Assembly (NCBI RefSeq): GCF_004342265.1
Contig: NZ_SMCS01000002.1
Location: 124,001 to 188,000 of the forward strand
Length of the DNA: 64,000 nt
Origin: Luteibacter rhizovicinus
Lineage (GTDB): Bacteria > Pseudomonadota > Gammaproteobacteria > Xanthomonadales > Rhodanobacteraceae
Direction: 5' to 3'
Position numbers and translations under genes: made by a program
In this document: piece by piece, positions 40,062 to 49,600 of the stretch
Layout: each line of letters starts with the position of its first letter
Numbering within the stretch: the stretch's first letter is position 1
The notes under the pieces: generated by a model
Database searches by the model: none
What the model was told of the DNA's origin: nothing
The model's input: only the letters and a program-made list of their open reading frames with translations

Positions 40062-40898
40062 TCAGTTCCGCAGGGTACTGTTGAGCAGATCGGCCAGACG
40101 CTTGCCGGCCTCGCGCAGGCGGCGCTCGGCGATGGGCAGCTCCGCGCTGACGTACGCATCGTCGATGACGTGACCGGCCGGATAGACACCGTCGTCGCGG
40201 GTGATCCGGCAGGACTCCTCCGCCCACTGGGCATAGGGATTGTCCAGCGGCTCGCTGGCCGGCGGCGGTACGACCGGACCGTTGTCGGCCAGATTCTGCG
40301 CGTACTTCTGCCACTTCAGCCCGCGGGTGTTGAGCATGCTCGAGTCCCATACGCGATGCAGGTTCGAACCCTTGCCGTCCATCTGAACCTGATAATCGTT
40401 GCCGCCCTTGTCGTCGCGGTAGCCGGCGTGCAGCGGCTGGTGCACATCGCCGACGAAATGGACGACGAAATTCAGCGCCTGCGCACGGTCGGCGTCGGAA
40501 GCGTTGCTGTCGCCCAGGATCGCCACGTACTTCTGCAGGCCGCCGACCACGCAACGACCGTCAGAGCAGTCCCGCGGCGGCACATAAGTGCAGGTTTTAT
40601 CGGCGAAATTGATGTAATGCAGCGATCCGGTAGCCTTGCCGAGCGCTTTCGTTTCGGGGTTATCCCGCAGTTCGTCGGCCCAACTGGCGATATCGCTCAG
40701 CGAATTCGCGTTCTCGGCATGCAGCAGGCGATCGACCTGGGCGCGGGCCTGCGGCGTCAGCTGGCGCTGGGCCAGATCGGCGACGATGCGGTGGCCGTTG
40801 GCCCCCCAGGCGTGGGCGGAAGGGGCGACGGCGCAGACGGCCAGCGCGACGAGGGCGGCAAGGGAGCCGCGCGCGGTAAAGGAGGTCATGGATGGCAT
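40062..40898 (-). CDS. Secreted S1/P1-type nuclease
   Basis: About 278 residues from ATG 40898 (ATG 40889 is also possible). The signal peptide ends SAHA and the mature protein begins with Trp, whose amino group is a zinc ligand in this family. WGANGHRIVADLAQ, HYINFAD, HFVGDVHQPLHAGYRDDKGGND and HRVWDSSML are the S1/P1 zinc motifs. It cuts single-stranded DNA or RNA in the periplasm or outside the cell, probably for phosphate or nucleoside scavenging. Confidence 0.92.
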   Translation of the reverse strand: MPSMTSFTARGSLAALVALAVCAVAPSAHAWGANGHRIVADLAQRQLTPQARAQVDRLLHAENANSLSDIASWADELRDNPETKALGKATGSLHYINFADKTCTYVPPRDCSDGRCVVGGLQKYVAILGDSNASDADRAQALNFVVHFVGDVHQPLHAGYRDDKGGNDYQVQMDGKGSNLHRVWDSSMLNTRGLKWQKYAQNLADNGPVVPPPASEPLDNPYAQWAEESCRITRDDGVYPAGHVIDDAYVSAELPIAERRLREAGKRLADLLNSTLRN

Positions 40899-41045
40899 CG
40901 GCGTAGGTGAACGAGCCACGAAGTCTGCCACACGTGTGCCTTCGGGAGATGACAACTCGCCGCGCCGCAGCAAGCCGGGTATGGGGCCTTTCCGCTAACA
41001 TGACGGTTTTAAACCACCCGCACCCCTTCGAAGAGGACGCAGCTT

Positions 41046-42059
41046 ATGGTCATCAAGGTCGCCATCAACGGTTACGGTCGCATCGGTCGCAACATCCTGC
41101 GCTCGCTGTACGAGGCAGGTCGCAACAACGAAATTCAGATCGTGGCGGTCAACGACCTCGGCGATGCGGAAACCAACGCCCACCTGACGCAGTACGACAC
41201 CGCGCACGGCAAGTTCCCGGGCGAAGTGTCCGTCGACGGCGGCGACCTCATCGTCAACGGCGACCGCATCAAGGTCTTCGCCGAGCGCGATCCCTCGAAG
41301 CTTCCCTGGGGCGAGCACGACGTCGACGTGGTGCTGGAATCCACCGGCTTCTTCACCTCGAAGGCCAAGGCCGGCGCGCATCTGGCTGGCGGCGCCAAGA
41401 AGGTCATCATCTCCGCCCCCGCCGACAAGGACGTGGACGGCACGTTCGTCTACGGCGTCAACCACGACAAGCTGACCGCGGGCCACCAGGTCATCTCCAA
41501 CGCCTCGTGCACCACGAACTGCCTCGCGCCGCTCGCCAAGGTGCTGCACGAGAAGATCGGCATCGTGAACGGCCTGATGACCACCATCCACTCCTACACG
41601 AACGATCAGGTCCTGACCGACGTGTACCACTCGGACCTGCGTCGCGCCCGTAGTGCCACGCACAGCCAGATTCCGACCAAGACCGGCGCCGCTGCCGCGG
41701 TCGGCCTCGTGCTGCCCGAGCTCAACGGCAAACTCGACGGCTTCGCCATGCGCGTGCCGACAATCAATGTCTCGGTCGTCGACCTCGTGTTCACCGCCGC
41801 GCGCGCGACCACGAAGGAAGAGATCGACGCCGTCATCGCCGAAGCCGGCAACGGCGCGATGAAGGGCATCCTGACGACCAACACCAAGCCGCTGGTCTCG
41901 ATCGACTTCAACCACAACCCGCATTCGTCGATCTACGACGCGACGCAGACCCGCGTCATGGGCGGCACGCTGGTGAAGGTCCTCTCGTGGTACGACAACG
42001 AGTGGGGCTTCTCGAACCGCATGCTCGATATGACCAAGGCGTTGATGGCGGCGAAATAA
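41046..42059 (+). CDS. gap: Glyceraldehyde-3-phosphate dehydrogenase
   Basis: 337 residues. [12 protein letters not shown] at the NAD site, catalytic C155 in [13 protein letters not shown], and [13 protein letters not shown] at the end. It oxidises glyceraldehyde-3-phosphate to 1,3-bisphosphoglycerate, the step before pgk. Good ribosome site in GAGGACGC. Monocistronic with a strong terminator. Confidence 0.97.
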   Translation: MVIKVAINGYGRIGRNILRSLYEAGRNNEIQIVAVNDLGDAETNAHLTQYDTAHGKFPGEVSVDGGDLIVNGDRIKVFAERDPSKLPWGEHDVDVVLESTGFFTSKAKAGAHLAGGAKKVIISAPADKDVDGTFVYGVNHDKLTAGHQVISNASCTTNCLAPLAKVLHEKIGIVNGLMTTIHSYTNDQVLTDVYHSDLRRARSATHSQIPTKTGAAAAVGLVLPELNGKLDGFAMRVPTINVSVVDLVFTAARATTKEEIDAVIAEAGNGAMKGILTTNTKPLVSIDFNHNPHSSIYDATQTRVMGGTLVKVLSWYDNEWGFSNRMLDMTKALMAAK

Positions 42060-42073
42060 TCCGCTGAGCTCGG

Positions 42074-42107
42074 AAAAAAAAAGGCCCGCTTTCGCGGGCC
42101 TTTTTTT
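42074..42107. terminator. Terminator of gap
   Basis: GGCCCGC/GCGGGCC stem (42083-42089, 42094-42100) with TTTC loop, nine As before and seven Ts after. Confidence 0.95.
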
Positions 42108-42234
42108 AGGTTCTTCACGCATTAGCGGGAACGATCTCGCGCGTCTGGCCGCTCTTTGGGTAAGGACCGCCGCTGCGTGGCTTGTGTCACTAGCGGCTTC
42201 GTCGGCTCACGCTCGTGCGTCGGGGAGGCCGCGA

Positions 42235-42350
42235 CCGGGTTGGCCCTTGGGGCCTTCGGCGCCGTCCCTGCGGGAGCGGGCCGTAGTCCCGCTTTCGTTC
42301 CAACGGGTCATCGCGGCCCTCGGCTAAGGCGGCCCCAAGGGCCAACCCGG
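42235..42350. repeat. 20-bp perfect inverted repeat with 76-base spacer
   Basis: Arms at 42235-42254 and 42331-42350, starting CCGGGTTGGCCC and ending GGGCCAACCCGG. Confidence 0.85.
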
Positions 42351-42480
42351 CCACGGCACCGTCGATTGCGGTTGGCTGTGGGCAGAGCGCGAGCCGAACA
42401 CGTGATGGGACCGGCATGCGGTCATCACTGGCCATGCGTCGACGCGATGCTTTCCCCCACGTGACCGCAGCATCCGGAAG

Positions 42481-42717
42481 AGCCGTCGGCCACCACCCTC
42501 GACGCGACTTGCGCAACCGAGCGCGGCGGGCGGACCAGGCCCGCAGGGGGCGGACCTGGACGGTCCGCCGTTTTTGCTGAGGCAAGGATGCCGAATCAAA
42601 AACCCCCGCCCACAGCGCGGGCGCGACGGGGCGCAGCCATAGAACAAAAGCCGCGCAGCGGCTCTCCTTCCCCGAGCGACGGTGAAGCCGGAGCGTCGAG
42701 GGTGGTGGCCGACGGCT
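42481..42717. repeat. 25-bp perfect inverted repeat with 187-base spacer
   Basis: Arms at 42481-42505 (AGCCGTCGGCC...) and 42693-42717 (...GGCCGACGGCT) are exact reverse complements and enclose a terminator-like hairpin. Confidence 0.85.
42549..42575 (+). terminator. Terminator-like hairpin within the repeat-rich stretch
   Basis: GGCGGACC/GGTCCGCC 8-bp stem with a five-base loop followed by GTTTTT, on the plus strand. No gene precedes it, which hints at an unannotated transcript. Confidence 0.5.
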
Positions 42718-42817
42718 CCCCCCGAAACGTCCGAGCGCGAAAGCGATGGCAAAGCCGAGCCGTCCCCCGAAAAAGCGAGAGGAACCCTTTTTGTTTGCGA
42801 ATCCCGGAAGAAGCGAA

Positions 42818-43798
42818 CTACGCCTTCGCGATCGTCTGCTCAATAGCGCCAAAGATCGACACGCCCTGCCCGTCCTTCACTTCGATGCGCACGGTATCCC
42901 CGAACGAAAGGAACGGCGTGCTGGCCTTGCCGTCGCGCAGGGTTTCGACCGTGCGTTGTTCGGCGAGACACGACGCACCCTTCGACGTATCGTGATTGGC
43001 GATCGTGCCGGAGCCGACCAGCGTACCGGCCGTCAGTGGACGCGTCTTCGCGGCATGCGCGACGAGCTGCGCGAAGTCGAACTGCATGTCGACGCCGCAC
43101 TCGGCTTCGCCGAACCATGCGCCGTTGATCCAGGTCAGCATCGGCAGATGCAGTTTCTCGTCGCGCCAGATATCGCCCAGCTCGTCGGGCGTGACGAAAA
43201 CCGGCGATAGTGCCGAACGCGGCTTGGATTGCAGAAAGCCGAAACCTTTGGCCAGTTCGCCCGGAATCAGGCCACGCAGCGACACGTCGTTGACGAGGCC
43301 GACCAACTGGATGTGCTCGGCGGCCTGTACGGGCGTGACCCCCATCGGAACATCGTCGGTAACGACCAGCACCTCGGCTTCCAGATCGATGCCGAATGCC
43401 TCGCTCGACACGACCACCGCATCGCGCGGCCCGAGGAAACCCGCGCTCGTCGCCTGATACATCAGCGGATCGGAATAGAACGATTCGGGCACTTCGGCGC
43501 CACGGGCCTTGCGCACGCGCTCGACGTGCGGCAGGTAGGCGCTGCCATCCACGAATTCATAGGCGCGCGGCAACGGCGCGGCAAGCGCGGCGAAATCCAC
43601 CGCGAAAGCGCCGGGTGCTGTCCCGCCGTTCAACTGCTCCGACAACGCATTCAGGCGCGGTGCCGCGGCATGCCAGTCGTCCAGCGCCGCCTGCATCGTC
43701 GATGCGATGCCCGTGGCTTTTACCGCCTGCGTCAGGTCGCGGCTGACGACGATCAGTGTGCCGTCGCGACCGCCTTCCTTCAATGAACCGAGTTTCAT
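42818..43798 (-). CDS. Fumarylacetoacetate hydrolase family protein
   Basis: 326 residues from ATG 43798, overlapping the hmgA stop (ATGA). It begins [18 protein letters not shown] and has [15 protein letters not shown], the metal-binding [11 protein letters not shown] region and [10 protein letters not shown]. It likely hydrolyses fumarylacetoacetate to fumarate and acetoacetate, the last step of tyrosine catabolism, as indicated by its position behind hppD and hmgA. It is shorter than the eukaryotic FAH (about 420). A longer open frame to 44716 is a shadow of hmgA. Confidence 0.9.
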   Translation of the reverse strand: MKLGSLKEGGRDGTLIVVSRDLTQAVKATGIASTMQAALDDWHAAAPRLNALSEQLNGGTAPGAFAVDFAALAAPLPRAYEFVDGSAYLPHVERVRKARGAEVPESFYSDPLMYQATSAGFLGPRDAVVVSSEAFGIDLEAEVLVVTDDVPMGVTPVQAAEHIQLVGLVNDVSLRGLIPGELAKGFGFLQSKPRSALSPVFVTPDELGDIWRDEKLHLPMLTWINGAWFGEAECGVDMQFDFAQLVAHAAKTRPLTAGTLVGSGTIANHDTSKGASCLAEQRTVETLRDGKASTPFLSFGDTVRIEVKDGQGVSIFGAIEQTIAKA

Positions 43799-45090
43799 GC
43801 GTTCCCTTTGTAGTGCTTTTTCAGTCCGCGCCAGCATTCGTAGTAATCGCCCTGAAGCTGGGGCGACGACAACGCCTGTGTCGTCGGACGAATGACTTTG
43901 CGCGTCTCGAACATGAAGGCCATGGTACCGGTGATGTGATCCGGCTTCGACGTGTCCGCGGCGCTCGCCTTCTCGAAGCTGGCCGCATCCGGCCCGTGTC
44001 CGCTCATGCAGTTGTGCAGGCTGGACCCGCCGGGGACGAAACCGCCGGCCTTGGCATCGTACGCGCCATCGATCAGGCCCATGAATTCGCTGGCCACGTT
44101 GCGATGGAAGTACGGCGGACGGAACGTGTGCTCGGCCACCAGCCAACGCGGCGGGAAGATCACGAAGTCCATATTCGCCGTTCCCGGCGTATCGCTGGCG
44201 GACGTCAGTACAGTGAAGATCGACGGATCGGGATGATCGACGGCGATCGATCCGATGGTGTTGAACAGGCGCAGATCGTACTTGTACGGCGCGTAGTTGC
44301 CGTGCCACGCCACGACATCCAGCGGCGAATGGTCGATACGCGCCGACCACAGCCCGCCCTGGAATTTTGCGACGAGTTCGAACTCGCCGTCGACATCTTC
44401 GAAGGACGCTACCGGTGTAAGGAAATCGCGCGAATTGGCGAGACCGTTCGCACCGATCGGGCCGAGATCGGGCAGATGCAGGTGCGCGCCGAAGTTCTCG
44501 GCGACGTAACCACGTGCTTCGCCATCGGTAAGTTCGACCCGGAACCGGATGCCGCGCGGAATCACCGCGATCTCCAGCGGCTGGACATCGAGCACGCCAA
44601 GTTCCGTCGCGATACGCAGTCGTCCCTGCTGCGGCACGATCAGCAGCTCGCCATCCGCATCGTAGAAAAACCGCCCGTCCATCGATCGGTTCGCGACGTA
44701 CAGATGAATACCGCACCCCGTCTGATCGGCAGGACCGCCGTTACCGCCCATGGTTGTCAGACCGTCCAGAAAATCCGTCGGTTCCGACGGCATTGGCAGC
44801 GGATCCCAACGCAACTGGTTCGGCGTCGCCGGCGCTTCGTCGAAGCGATTGTGGAAGGCCTTCGTCGGTAACTCGACGAACGGCGAATGCTGCGCCGCGG
44901 GCCGGATGCGATATAGCCAGCTGCGCCGGTTCTGGTGACGCGGCGCGGTGAATGCCGAGCCTGAAAGCTGCTCGGCATACAGTCCGTGCGCGACGCGCTG
45001 CGGCGAATTCTGGCCAACGGGCAACGTTCCCGCCACCGCCTCGGTGGCAAACTCGTTACCGAATCCCGACTGGTATCCCGGTGTCGTCAT
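43795..45090 (-). CDS. hmgA: Homogentisate 1,2-dioxygenase
   Basis: 431 residues starting [19 protein letters not shown], the family N terminus. [54 protein letters not shown] and [10 protein letters not shown] carry the iron ligands. It opens the ring of homogentisate to maleylacetoacetate. The start lies 19 bases after the hppD stop and the stop overlaps the hydrolase start, so the three form one operon. Confidence 0.96.
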   Translation of the reverse strand: MTTPGYQSGFGNEFATEAVAGTLPVGQNSPQRVAHGLYAEQLSGSAFTAPRHQNRRSWLYRIRPAAQHSPFVELPTKAFHNRFDEAPATPNQLRWDPLPMPSEPTDFLDGLTTMGGNGGPADQTGCGIHLYVANRSMDGRFFYDADGELLIVPQQGRLRIATELGVLDVQPLEIAVIPRGIRFRVELTDGEARGYVAENFGAHLHLPDLGPIGANGLANSRDFLTPVASFEDVDGEFELVAKFQGGLWSARIDHSPLDVVAWHGNYAPYKYDLRLFNTIGSIAVDHPDPSIFTVLTSASDTPGTANMDFVIFPPRWLVAEHTFRPPYFHRNVASEFMGLIDGAYDAKAGGFVPGGSSLHNCMSGHGPDAASFEKASAADTSKPDHITGTMAFMFETRKVIRPTTQALSSPQLQGDYYECWRGLKKHYKGNA

Positions 45091-45108
45091 GGCGAGATGG
45101 CCTTTGTG

Positions 45109-46197
45109 TCAGAGAACGCCGCGACGCATCTGGTCGCGCTCGATCGACTCGAACAACGCCGTGAAGTTGCCGTTGCCGAAACCTTCGTTGCCCTTGCGCT
45201 GGATGATCTCGAAGAAAATCGGACCGATATTGTTCTGCGTGAATATCTGCAGCAGCAGTTTCTTCTTGGTCTCGTCGTCCGCGTCGATCAGGATCTTGTT
45301 CTTCTGCAACCGCGCCACGTCTTCGCCGTGCCCCGGCATGCGCAGGTCGATCACTTCGAAATACGTGTCCGGCGTATCGAGGAACGCGACGTTCTGCTCG
45401 CGCATCGCCTCGACGGTTTCGTAGACGTTGTCCGTGAACATGGCGATGTGCTGGATGCCTTCGCCCTTGTACTCGTTCAGGTACTCGTTGATCTGCGACT
45501 TCTCGTCCGACGACTCGTTCAGCGGGATGCGGACCATGCCATCCGGCGCGGTCATCGCCTTCGAAACAAGACCCGTCTTCGCGCCCTTGATGTCGAAGTA
45601 ACGAATTTCGCGGAAGTTGAAGAGGCGCTCGTAATATTCCGACCACTTCTGCATGTTGCCGAAGTGCAGGTTGTGCGTCAGGTGATCGATGAAGGTCAGG
45701 CCGAAACCTTTCGGGTTGCGATCGACGCCCGGCAGCCAGTCGTATTCGTCTTCGTAGACTTCGCCCTTCTCGCCGTACTTGTCGATCAGGTAAAGCGCCG
45801 CACCGCCGATGCCTTCGATGACCGGCACATCGAGAGCCAGCGTTTCGGTCTTGTGGGTGAGCTTGTCCGCGCCGTTGCCGAGCGCCGTCTCAAGGACGTC
45901 GGTCGCGGGACGGTTGAAACGGATCGCAAAACCGCAGGCGCTGGGACCGTGGTTGGCCACGAAGTCAGCGGCGAAGGAATCGGGCTCTTCGTTGACGAGG
46001 AAGTTGCAGGTGCCCTGGCGGTAGAGCGTGATCTTCTTCGTCTTGTGCTTCGCGACGGGGATAAAGCCCATGCGCGGAAACAGGTTGTGCAGCAGCGCCG
46101 GATCGGGCGCGGCGAACTCGACGAATTCGAAGCCATCGACACCTTGCGGGTTCTCGAAGGTGGTGACTTCCATACCGATGTTAGTCTGGGCGCTCAT
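45109..46197 (-). CDS. hppD: 4-hydroxyphenylpyruvate dioxygenase
   Basis: 362 residues with two vicinal-oxygen-chelate halves. FVEFAAPDPALL, GIGGAALYLID, DHLTHNLHFGNM, GEGIQHIAMFTDN and GPIFFEIIQRKGNEGFGNGNFTALFESIE carry the iron His/Glu ligands and the C-terminal gate. It converts 4-hydroxyphenylpyruvate to homogentisate. It is the first gene of the hppD-hmgA-hydrolase operon, divergent from a MarR regulator. Confidence 0.96.
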   Translation of the reverse strand: MSAQTNIGMEVTTFENPQGVDGFEFVEFAAPDPALLHNLFPRMGFIPVAKHKTKKITLYRQGTCNFLVNEEPDSFAADFVANHGPSACGFAIRFNRPATDVLETALGNGADKLTHKTETLALDVPVIEGIGGAALYLIDKYGEKGEVYEDEYDWLPGVDRNPKGFGLTFIDHLTHNLHFGNMQKWSEYYERLFNFREIRYFDIKGAKTGLVSKAMTAPDGMVRIPLNESSDEKSQINEYLNEYKGEGIQHIAMFTDNVYETVEAMREQNVAFLDTPDTYFEVIDLRMPGHGEDVARLQKNKILIDADDETKKKLLLQIFTQNNIGPIFFEIIQRKGNEGFGNGNFTALFESIERDQMRRGVL

Positions 46198-46248
46198 GGG
46201 GGTCTCCTGGCGTGCAAAACGGTTTGCGCTGGGTATCCTTAAGTTATA

Positions 46249-46262
46249 GTTTCATATGAAAC
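46249..46262. promoter_or_regulatory. Palindromic operator candidate between hppD and the MarR gene
   Basis: GTTTCATATGAAAC is a perfect 14-base palindrome in the 87-base divergent gap, 22 bases before the MarR start. MarR dimers bind such sites; it is probably the regulator's operator for both directions. A second, imperfect repeat GCAAAACGGTTTGC lies at 46214-46227. Confidence 0.7.
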
Positions 46263-46284
46263 CATTTGCAAGGAGCGGCGCAGC

Positions 46285-46734
46285 ATGTCCGCCAGACCGA
46301 ACGTGGCGCACGCGCCCCTGGAACTCGAACATTTCCTGCCTTACCGGCTCTCGATCCTGTCGAACACGGTCAGTCAGGCCATCGCCGCCGATTACCAGCA
46401 GCGCTACGAGCTGAGTATGACCGAGTGGCGCGTGATGGCCGTGCTAGCCCGCTTCGAGGGGCTGTCGGCGCGCGAGGTGGCCGAACGGACCGCCATGGAC
46501 AAGGTCGCGGTCAGCCGGGCGCTGGCGCGGCTGGTCGACGCCGGCCGGGTCGACCGCGGCACCCACGACGGCGACAAGCGCCGGTCGGTACTGCAGCTGA
46601 CGGCCGAAGGCTGGGCGATCCACGACGAGGTCGCCCCCCTCGCCCGCGAGCACGAACGCGAGCTTCTGGCGAAGCTGGACGACGAGGAGCGCGCTTGGCT
46701 GAGCCGCATCCTCGACAAGCTGATGGCGGCGTAA
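46285..46734 (+). CDS. MarR-family transcriptional regulator
   Basis: 149 residues, winged-helix MarR fold: YRLSILSNTVSQAIAADYQQRYELSMTEWRVMAVL, recognition helix region SAREVAERTAMDKVAVSRALARL and wing GRVDRGTHDGDKRRSVLQLT. AAGGAG ribosome site. Divergent from hppD with a palindrome between them, so it likely regulates tyrosine catabolism, perhaps in response to homogentisate or hydroxyphenylpyruvate. The ligand is not evident from sequence. Confidence 0.9.
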   Translation: MSARPNVAHAPLELEHFLPYRLSILSNTVSQAIAADYQQRYELSMTEWRVMAVLARFEGLSAREVAERTAMDKVAVSRALARLVDAGRVDRGTHDGDKRRSVLQLTAEGWAIHDEVAPLAREHERELLAKLDDEERAWLSRILDKLMAA

Positions 46735-46891
46735 AAAAGCGGGGGTGGGGGATGGGAAGCGGGGGCGTAGCCCCGGCGATTGCCCGAGGGGACTGATAAC
46801 GCCCAGCGGATGCAACGCCTGCCCGGCGCGTGTCGTTCCCTCAAACGGGCGCCGGAAACGCGCCCCCACTGCCCGCCCCCAATCCCCGCTC

Positions 46892-48403
46892 TTATTTCAC
46901 CCCGTGCATCAACTTGTTGATCAGCGGCGCGATCAGGAACAGCGCCACACCGGCACCCAGCAGCAGCCAGAAGCTGAAGGTGAAACCGTCCAGCGCCGAC
47001 TGCACGGTCATGCCGTTCTCGCCGCTGATATGGCCGGCGAGCAGACCGGAAAGGTTGTTGCCGATGGCGGTCGACAGGAACCAGCCGCCCATCGCCAGTC
47101 CCACGACCTTGCTCGGCGCCAGCTTGGTCACCATCGAAAGACCGATGGGCGACAGGCACAGCTCGCCAAGGGTCTGCATCACGTAGCACAGCGCCAACGG
47201 CCAGAACGGGATCTGCCCGTTGCTGTCGACCGTCTTGGTCAGGGCATACATCAGCACCAGGAACGCCAGTGCGTTGAAGATCAGGCCCAGGCCGAATTTG
47301 CGCGGAATCGACGGTTCGCGACCGATGCGCGACGACCACGCCCAGGCCAGCGCTACCAGCGGTGCGCAGATGAGGATCGCGGCGGAGTTCACCGACTGGA
47401 ACCAGCCGGTCGGGAACACGAACGCACCGTCGAACATATTGCGGTTGACGATATTTTCGGCGAGGAAGTTGAACGAGCTGCCGGCCTGTTCGAAGAACAT
47501 CCAGAAAGTCACGTTGAACGCGAACAGGAGCAACATCGCGATCACGCGATGGATCTGCACCTTGCCGTGACGAATCGCCTCGACGACCAGCATCACGCCC
47601 ACGCCGATGAACAATGCCCCCAACAACCACGCGATCACGATCGCGCCAGCCTTGGCCATCAGCAGATAAACCAACGGAATAGCGACGACGATGCCGACCA
47701 CGACCATGAGCAGGCTCTTGGCCTCGTTACGCTCCGGCGGCGGCACGCCGATACCCTTCATCTGGTGCTTGCCGATCCAGAACCAGATCAGGCTGAAGAT
47801 CATGCCCACGCCCGACGCGGCGAACACGACTTTGTAGTTCTGCTCCATCGGCGTATTGCTCAGCACCGAAGCGAGCCAGCCGGTGATCAGCGGCGCGACG
47901 AGTCCGCCGCCGTTGATGCCCATGTAGAAAATGGTGAAGCCGCGATCGCGGCGATCGTCGCCCGGCGCGTAAATCTGGCCCACCAGCGACGAGATGTTCG
48001 GCTTGAAGAGCCCGTTGCCGACGATCACCGTGGCCAGACCGGCCAGGAAAATCTGCTGGTTGGGCATCATCACCATGAACAGGCCCGTGCCCATCACGGC
48101 CGCGCCGACCAGGATCGAGCGCTGATAGCCGAGGATGCGATCGGCGACATAGCCGCCGAAAATCGCCGAAGCGTAGACCAGCGCCAGGTACGCGCCGTAA
48201 GTCCGGCTGGCATAGGCCTGTCCGGCCTGATCGTGGTTGAAGAACTGCGCCACGATGTAAAGCGTCAGGGCCCAGCGCATGCCGTAGAACGCGAAGCGCT
48301 CCCAGAACTCCGTCATGAACAGCATCCACAGCGGACGGGGGTGACCCAGCGTCTGCGGGAATTCGGGGATGGGGCGTGCGGTCTCGGTAACGGCTGGCGT
48401 CAT
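46892..48403 (-). CDS. Proton-dependent oligopeptide transporter (POT family)
   Basis: 503 residues, about 14 hydrophobic helices. The start has LWMLFMTEFWERFAFYGMRWALTLYIV, the POT E..ER signature; FYMGINGGGLVAPLITGWL and ELCLSPIGLSMVTKLAP are PTR2 signatures. It imports di- and tripeptides with protons. It lies between the tyrosine regulator and tryptophan dioxygenase genes, so it may supply amino acids for catabolism. Convergent with the MarR gene. Confidence 0.93.
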   Translation of the reverse strand: MTPAVTETARPIPEFPQTLGHPRPLWMLFMTEFWERFAFYGMRWALTLYIVAQFFNHDQAGQAYASRTYGAYLALVYASAIFGGYVADRILGYQRSILVGAAVMGTGLFMVMMPNQQIFLAGLATVIVGNGLFKPNISSLVGQIYAPGDDRRDRGFTIFYMGINGGGLVAPLITGWLASVLSNTPMEQNYKVVFAASGVGMIFSLIWFWIGKHQMKGIGVPPPERNEAKSLLMVVVGIVVAIPLVYLLMAKAGAIVIAWLLGALFIGVGVMLVVEAIRHGKVQIHRVIAMLLLFAFNVTFWMFFEQAGSSFNFLAENIVNRNMFDGAFVFPTGWFQSVNSAAILICAPLVALAWAWSSRIGREPSIPRKFGLGLIFNALAFLVLMYALTKTVDSNGQIPFWPLALCYVMQTLGELCLSPIGLSMVTKLAPSKVVGLAMGGWFLSTAIGNNLSGLLAGHISGENGMTVQSALDGFTFSFWLLLGAGVALFLIAPLINKLMHGVK

Positions 48404-48509
48404 GGGCTTCCCTTGGGGTTACGGTGGCGTCGGCGTCCTTCCGTTGGACGTGAAGGCGACGTGCACGTTTAACCGCCCGGGCGGTGCCCCGTCAAATGCG
48501 TGCGCAGCA

Positions 48510-49358
48510 TCAGGTGCCTAAAACGGTGCGGACTTCCAGCAATTCGGGGAAGAATGTCTGCTCCAGGGCGCGGCGCAGGAAGGCCACGCCAGACGACCCA
48601 CCGGTCCCCGGCCGGTAGCCGATGATGCGTTCCACCGTCTTCATATGGCGGAATCGCCAGAGTTGGAAGCTTTCCTCGACATCCACCAGCTGTTCGCACA
48701 GGTGGTATTCCGGCCAGTAATGCCCTGTGTCCTCGTAGATACGGCGCAGCGCGGGAAACAGGTCCGGGTTGCTGCAGTACGGCTGGGTAACGTCGCGGTC
48801 CAGCAAGGACGCGGGCACCGCGTGGCCGCGGCGCGCGAGATAACGCAGGAATTCGTCATACAGGCTGGGAGCCTCGTACACCTCGCGCAGGGCGGCCAGT
48901 GCGGCCGGGTCGTGCTCGAATACCTTGAGCATGTCCGCGAGCTTGTTGCCCAGCATGAATTCGACCATGCGGTACTGCAACGACTGGAAACCGGAGGACG
49001 GGCCCAGCACTTCGCGGAACTCGAGGTACTCGGTCGGCGTCAGGGTGGCCAGCACGGCCCACTGCTCGTAAAGCTGGCGCTGGATCTGCTTGACCCGCGC
49101 AAGAATTTTCAGGGTGCCGTCGACATCGTCCGCCCGCAGGTGCGCCATGGCGCCACGAAGCTCGTGGATCAGCAGCTTCAGCCAGAGCTCGGAGGTCTGG
49201 TGCTGCACGATGAACAACATTTCATCGTGGTGCGGTGGGTCGGACAGCGGCTGCTGCGCCGCCAGGACCAGGTCCAGCCTCAGGTATGACCCATAGGTCA
49301 GGCGACCTTCGAGGTCGGTCCGGATGCCAGGTTCGAGCTCACGCTGCCGATCGGTCAT
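48510..49358 (-). CDS. kynA: Tryptophan 2,3-dioxygenase
   Basis: 282 residues, typical bacterial [43 protein letters not shown], and the haem-proximal region [25 protein letters not shown]. It oxidises tryptophan to N-formylkynurenine. No other kynurenine genes are present in the window. It is divergent from the dehydrogenase-complex operon across 242 bases with a palindrome near its start. Confidence 0.95.
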   Translation of the reverse strand: MTDRQRELEPGIRTDLEGRLTYGSYLRLDLVLAAQQPLSDPPHHDEMLFIVQHQTSELWLKLLIHELRGAMAHLRADDVDGTLKILARVKQIQRQLYEQWAVLATLTPTEYLEFREVLGPSSGFQSLQYRMVEFMLGNKLADMLKVFEHDPAALAALREVYEAPSLYDEFLRYLARRGHAVPASLLDRDVTQPYCSNPDLFPALRRIYEDTGHYWPEYHLCEQLVDVEESFQLWRFRHMKTVERIIGYRPGTGGSSGVAFLRRALEQTFFPELLEVRTVLGT

Positions 49359-49386
49359 GAAGCCGCCATACCCCAGTTAAGCCCGC

Positions 49387-49398
49387 AATCTTAAGATT
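49387..49398. promoter_or_regulatory. Palindrome upstream of kynA
   Basis: AATCTTAAGATT is a perfect 12-base palindrome 28 bases before the kynA start codon, in the kynA/E1-alpha divergent gap. A regulator site is possible; no regulator is identified. Confidence 0.4.
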
Positions 49399-49600
49399 AT
49401 TTGAAGGGTACGTGCGGTCTCTACACGGCTTTAACCACCCCGGCCAGACGGCCCCGTATGCTGCGCCGTCCCTTGCCGCGTCATAATACCCCTGATATCT
49501 AGTGCGCCCCGCAAAGGTCTGAAGTGTGTGCACGTCCCGCTGGATGGGCTGCCGCCTCCCTCGTAATGCGCTAAATCTTTACTCACTCCGGGAGCGAGTC

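Larger units (their letters stand above)
42108..42817. other. Gene-free stretch of about 710 bases with long inverted repeats
   Basis: Open frames here (for example 42190-42852 minus) are Arg/Ser/Pro-rich shadows without protein-like features. The stretch contains a perfect 20-bp inverted repeat (42235-42254 with 42331-42350) and a perfect 25-bp inverted repeat (42481-42505 with 42693-42717). A terminator-like hairpin lies inside the second at 42549-42575, and a 6-bp hairpin at 42648-42662. It may be a dispersed non-coding repeat or decayed element. Confidence 0.6.

Noticed and set aside
42190-42852. 220-residue open frame on the minus strand after gap
   Set aside because: Arg/Pro/Ser-rich low-complexity translation across inverted repeats, no ribosome site, no family features.
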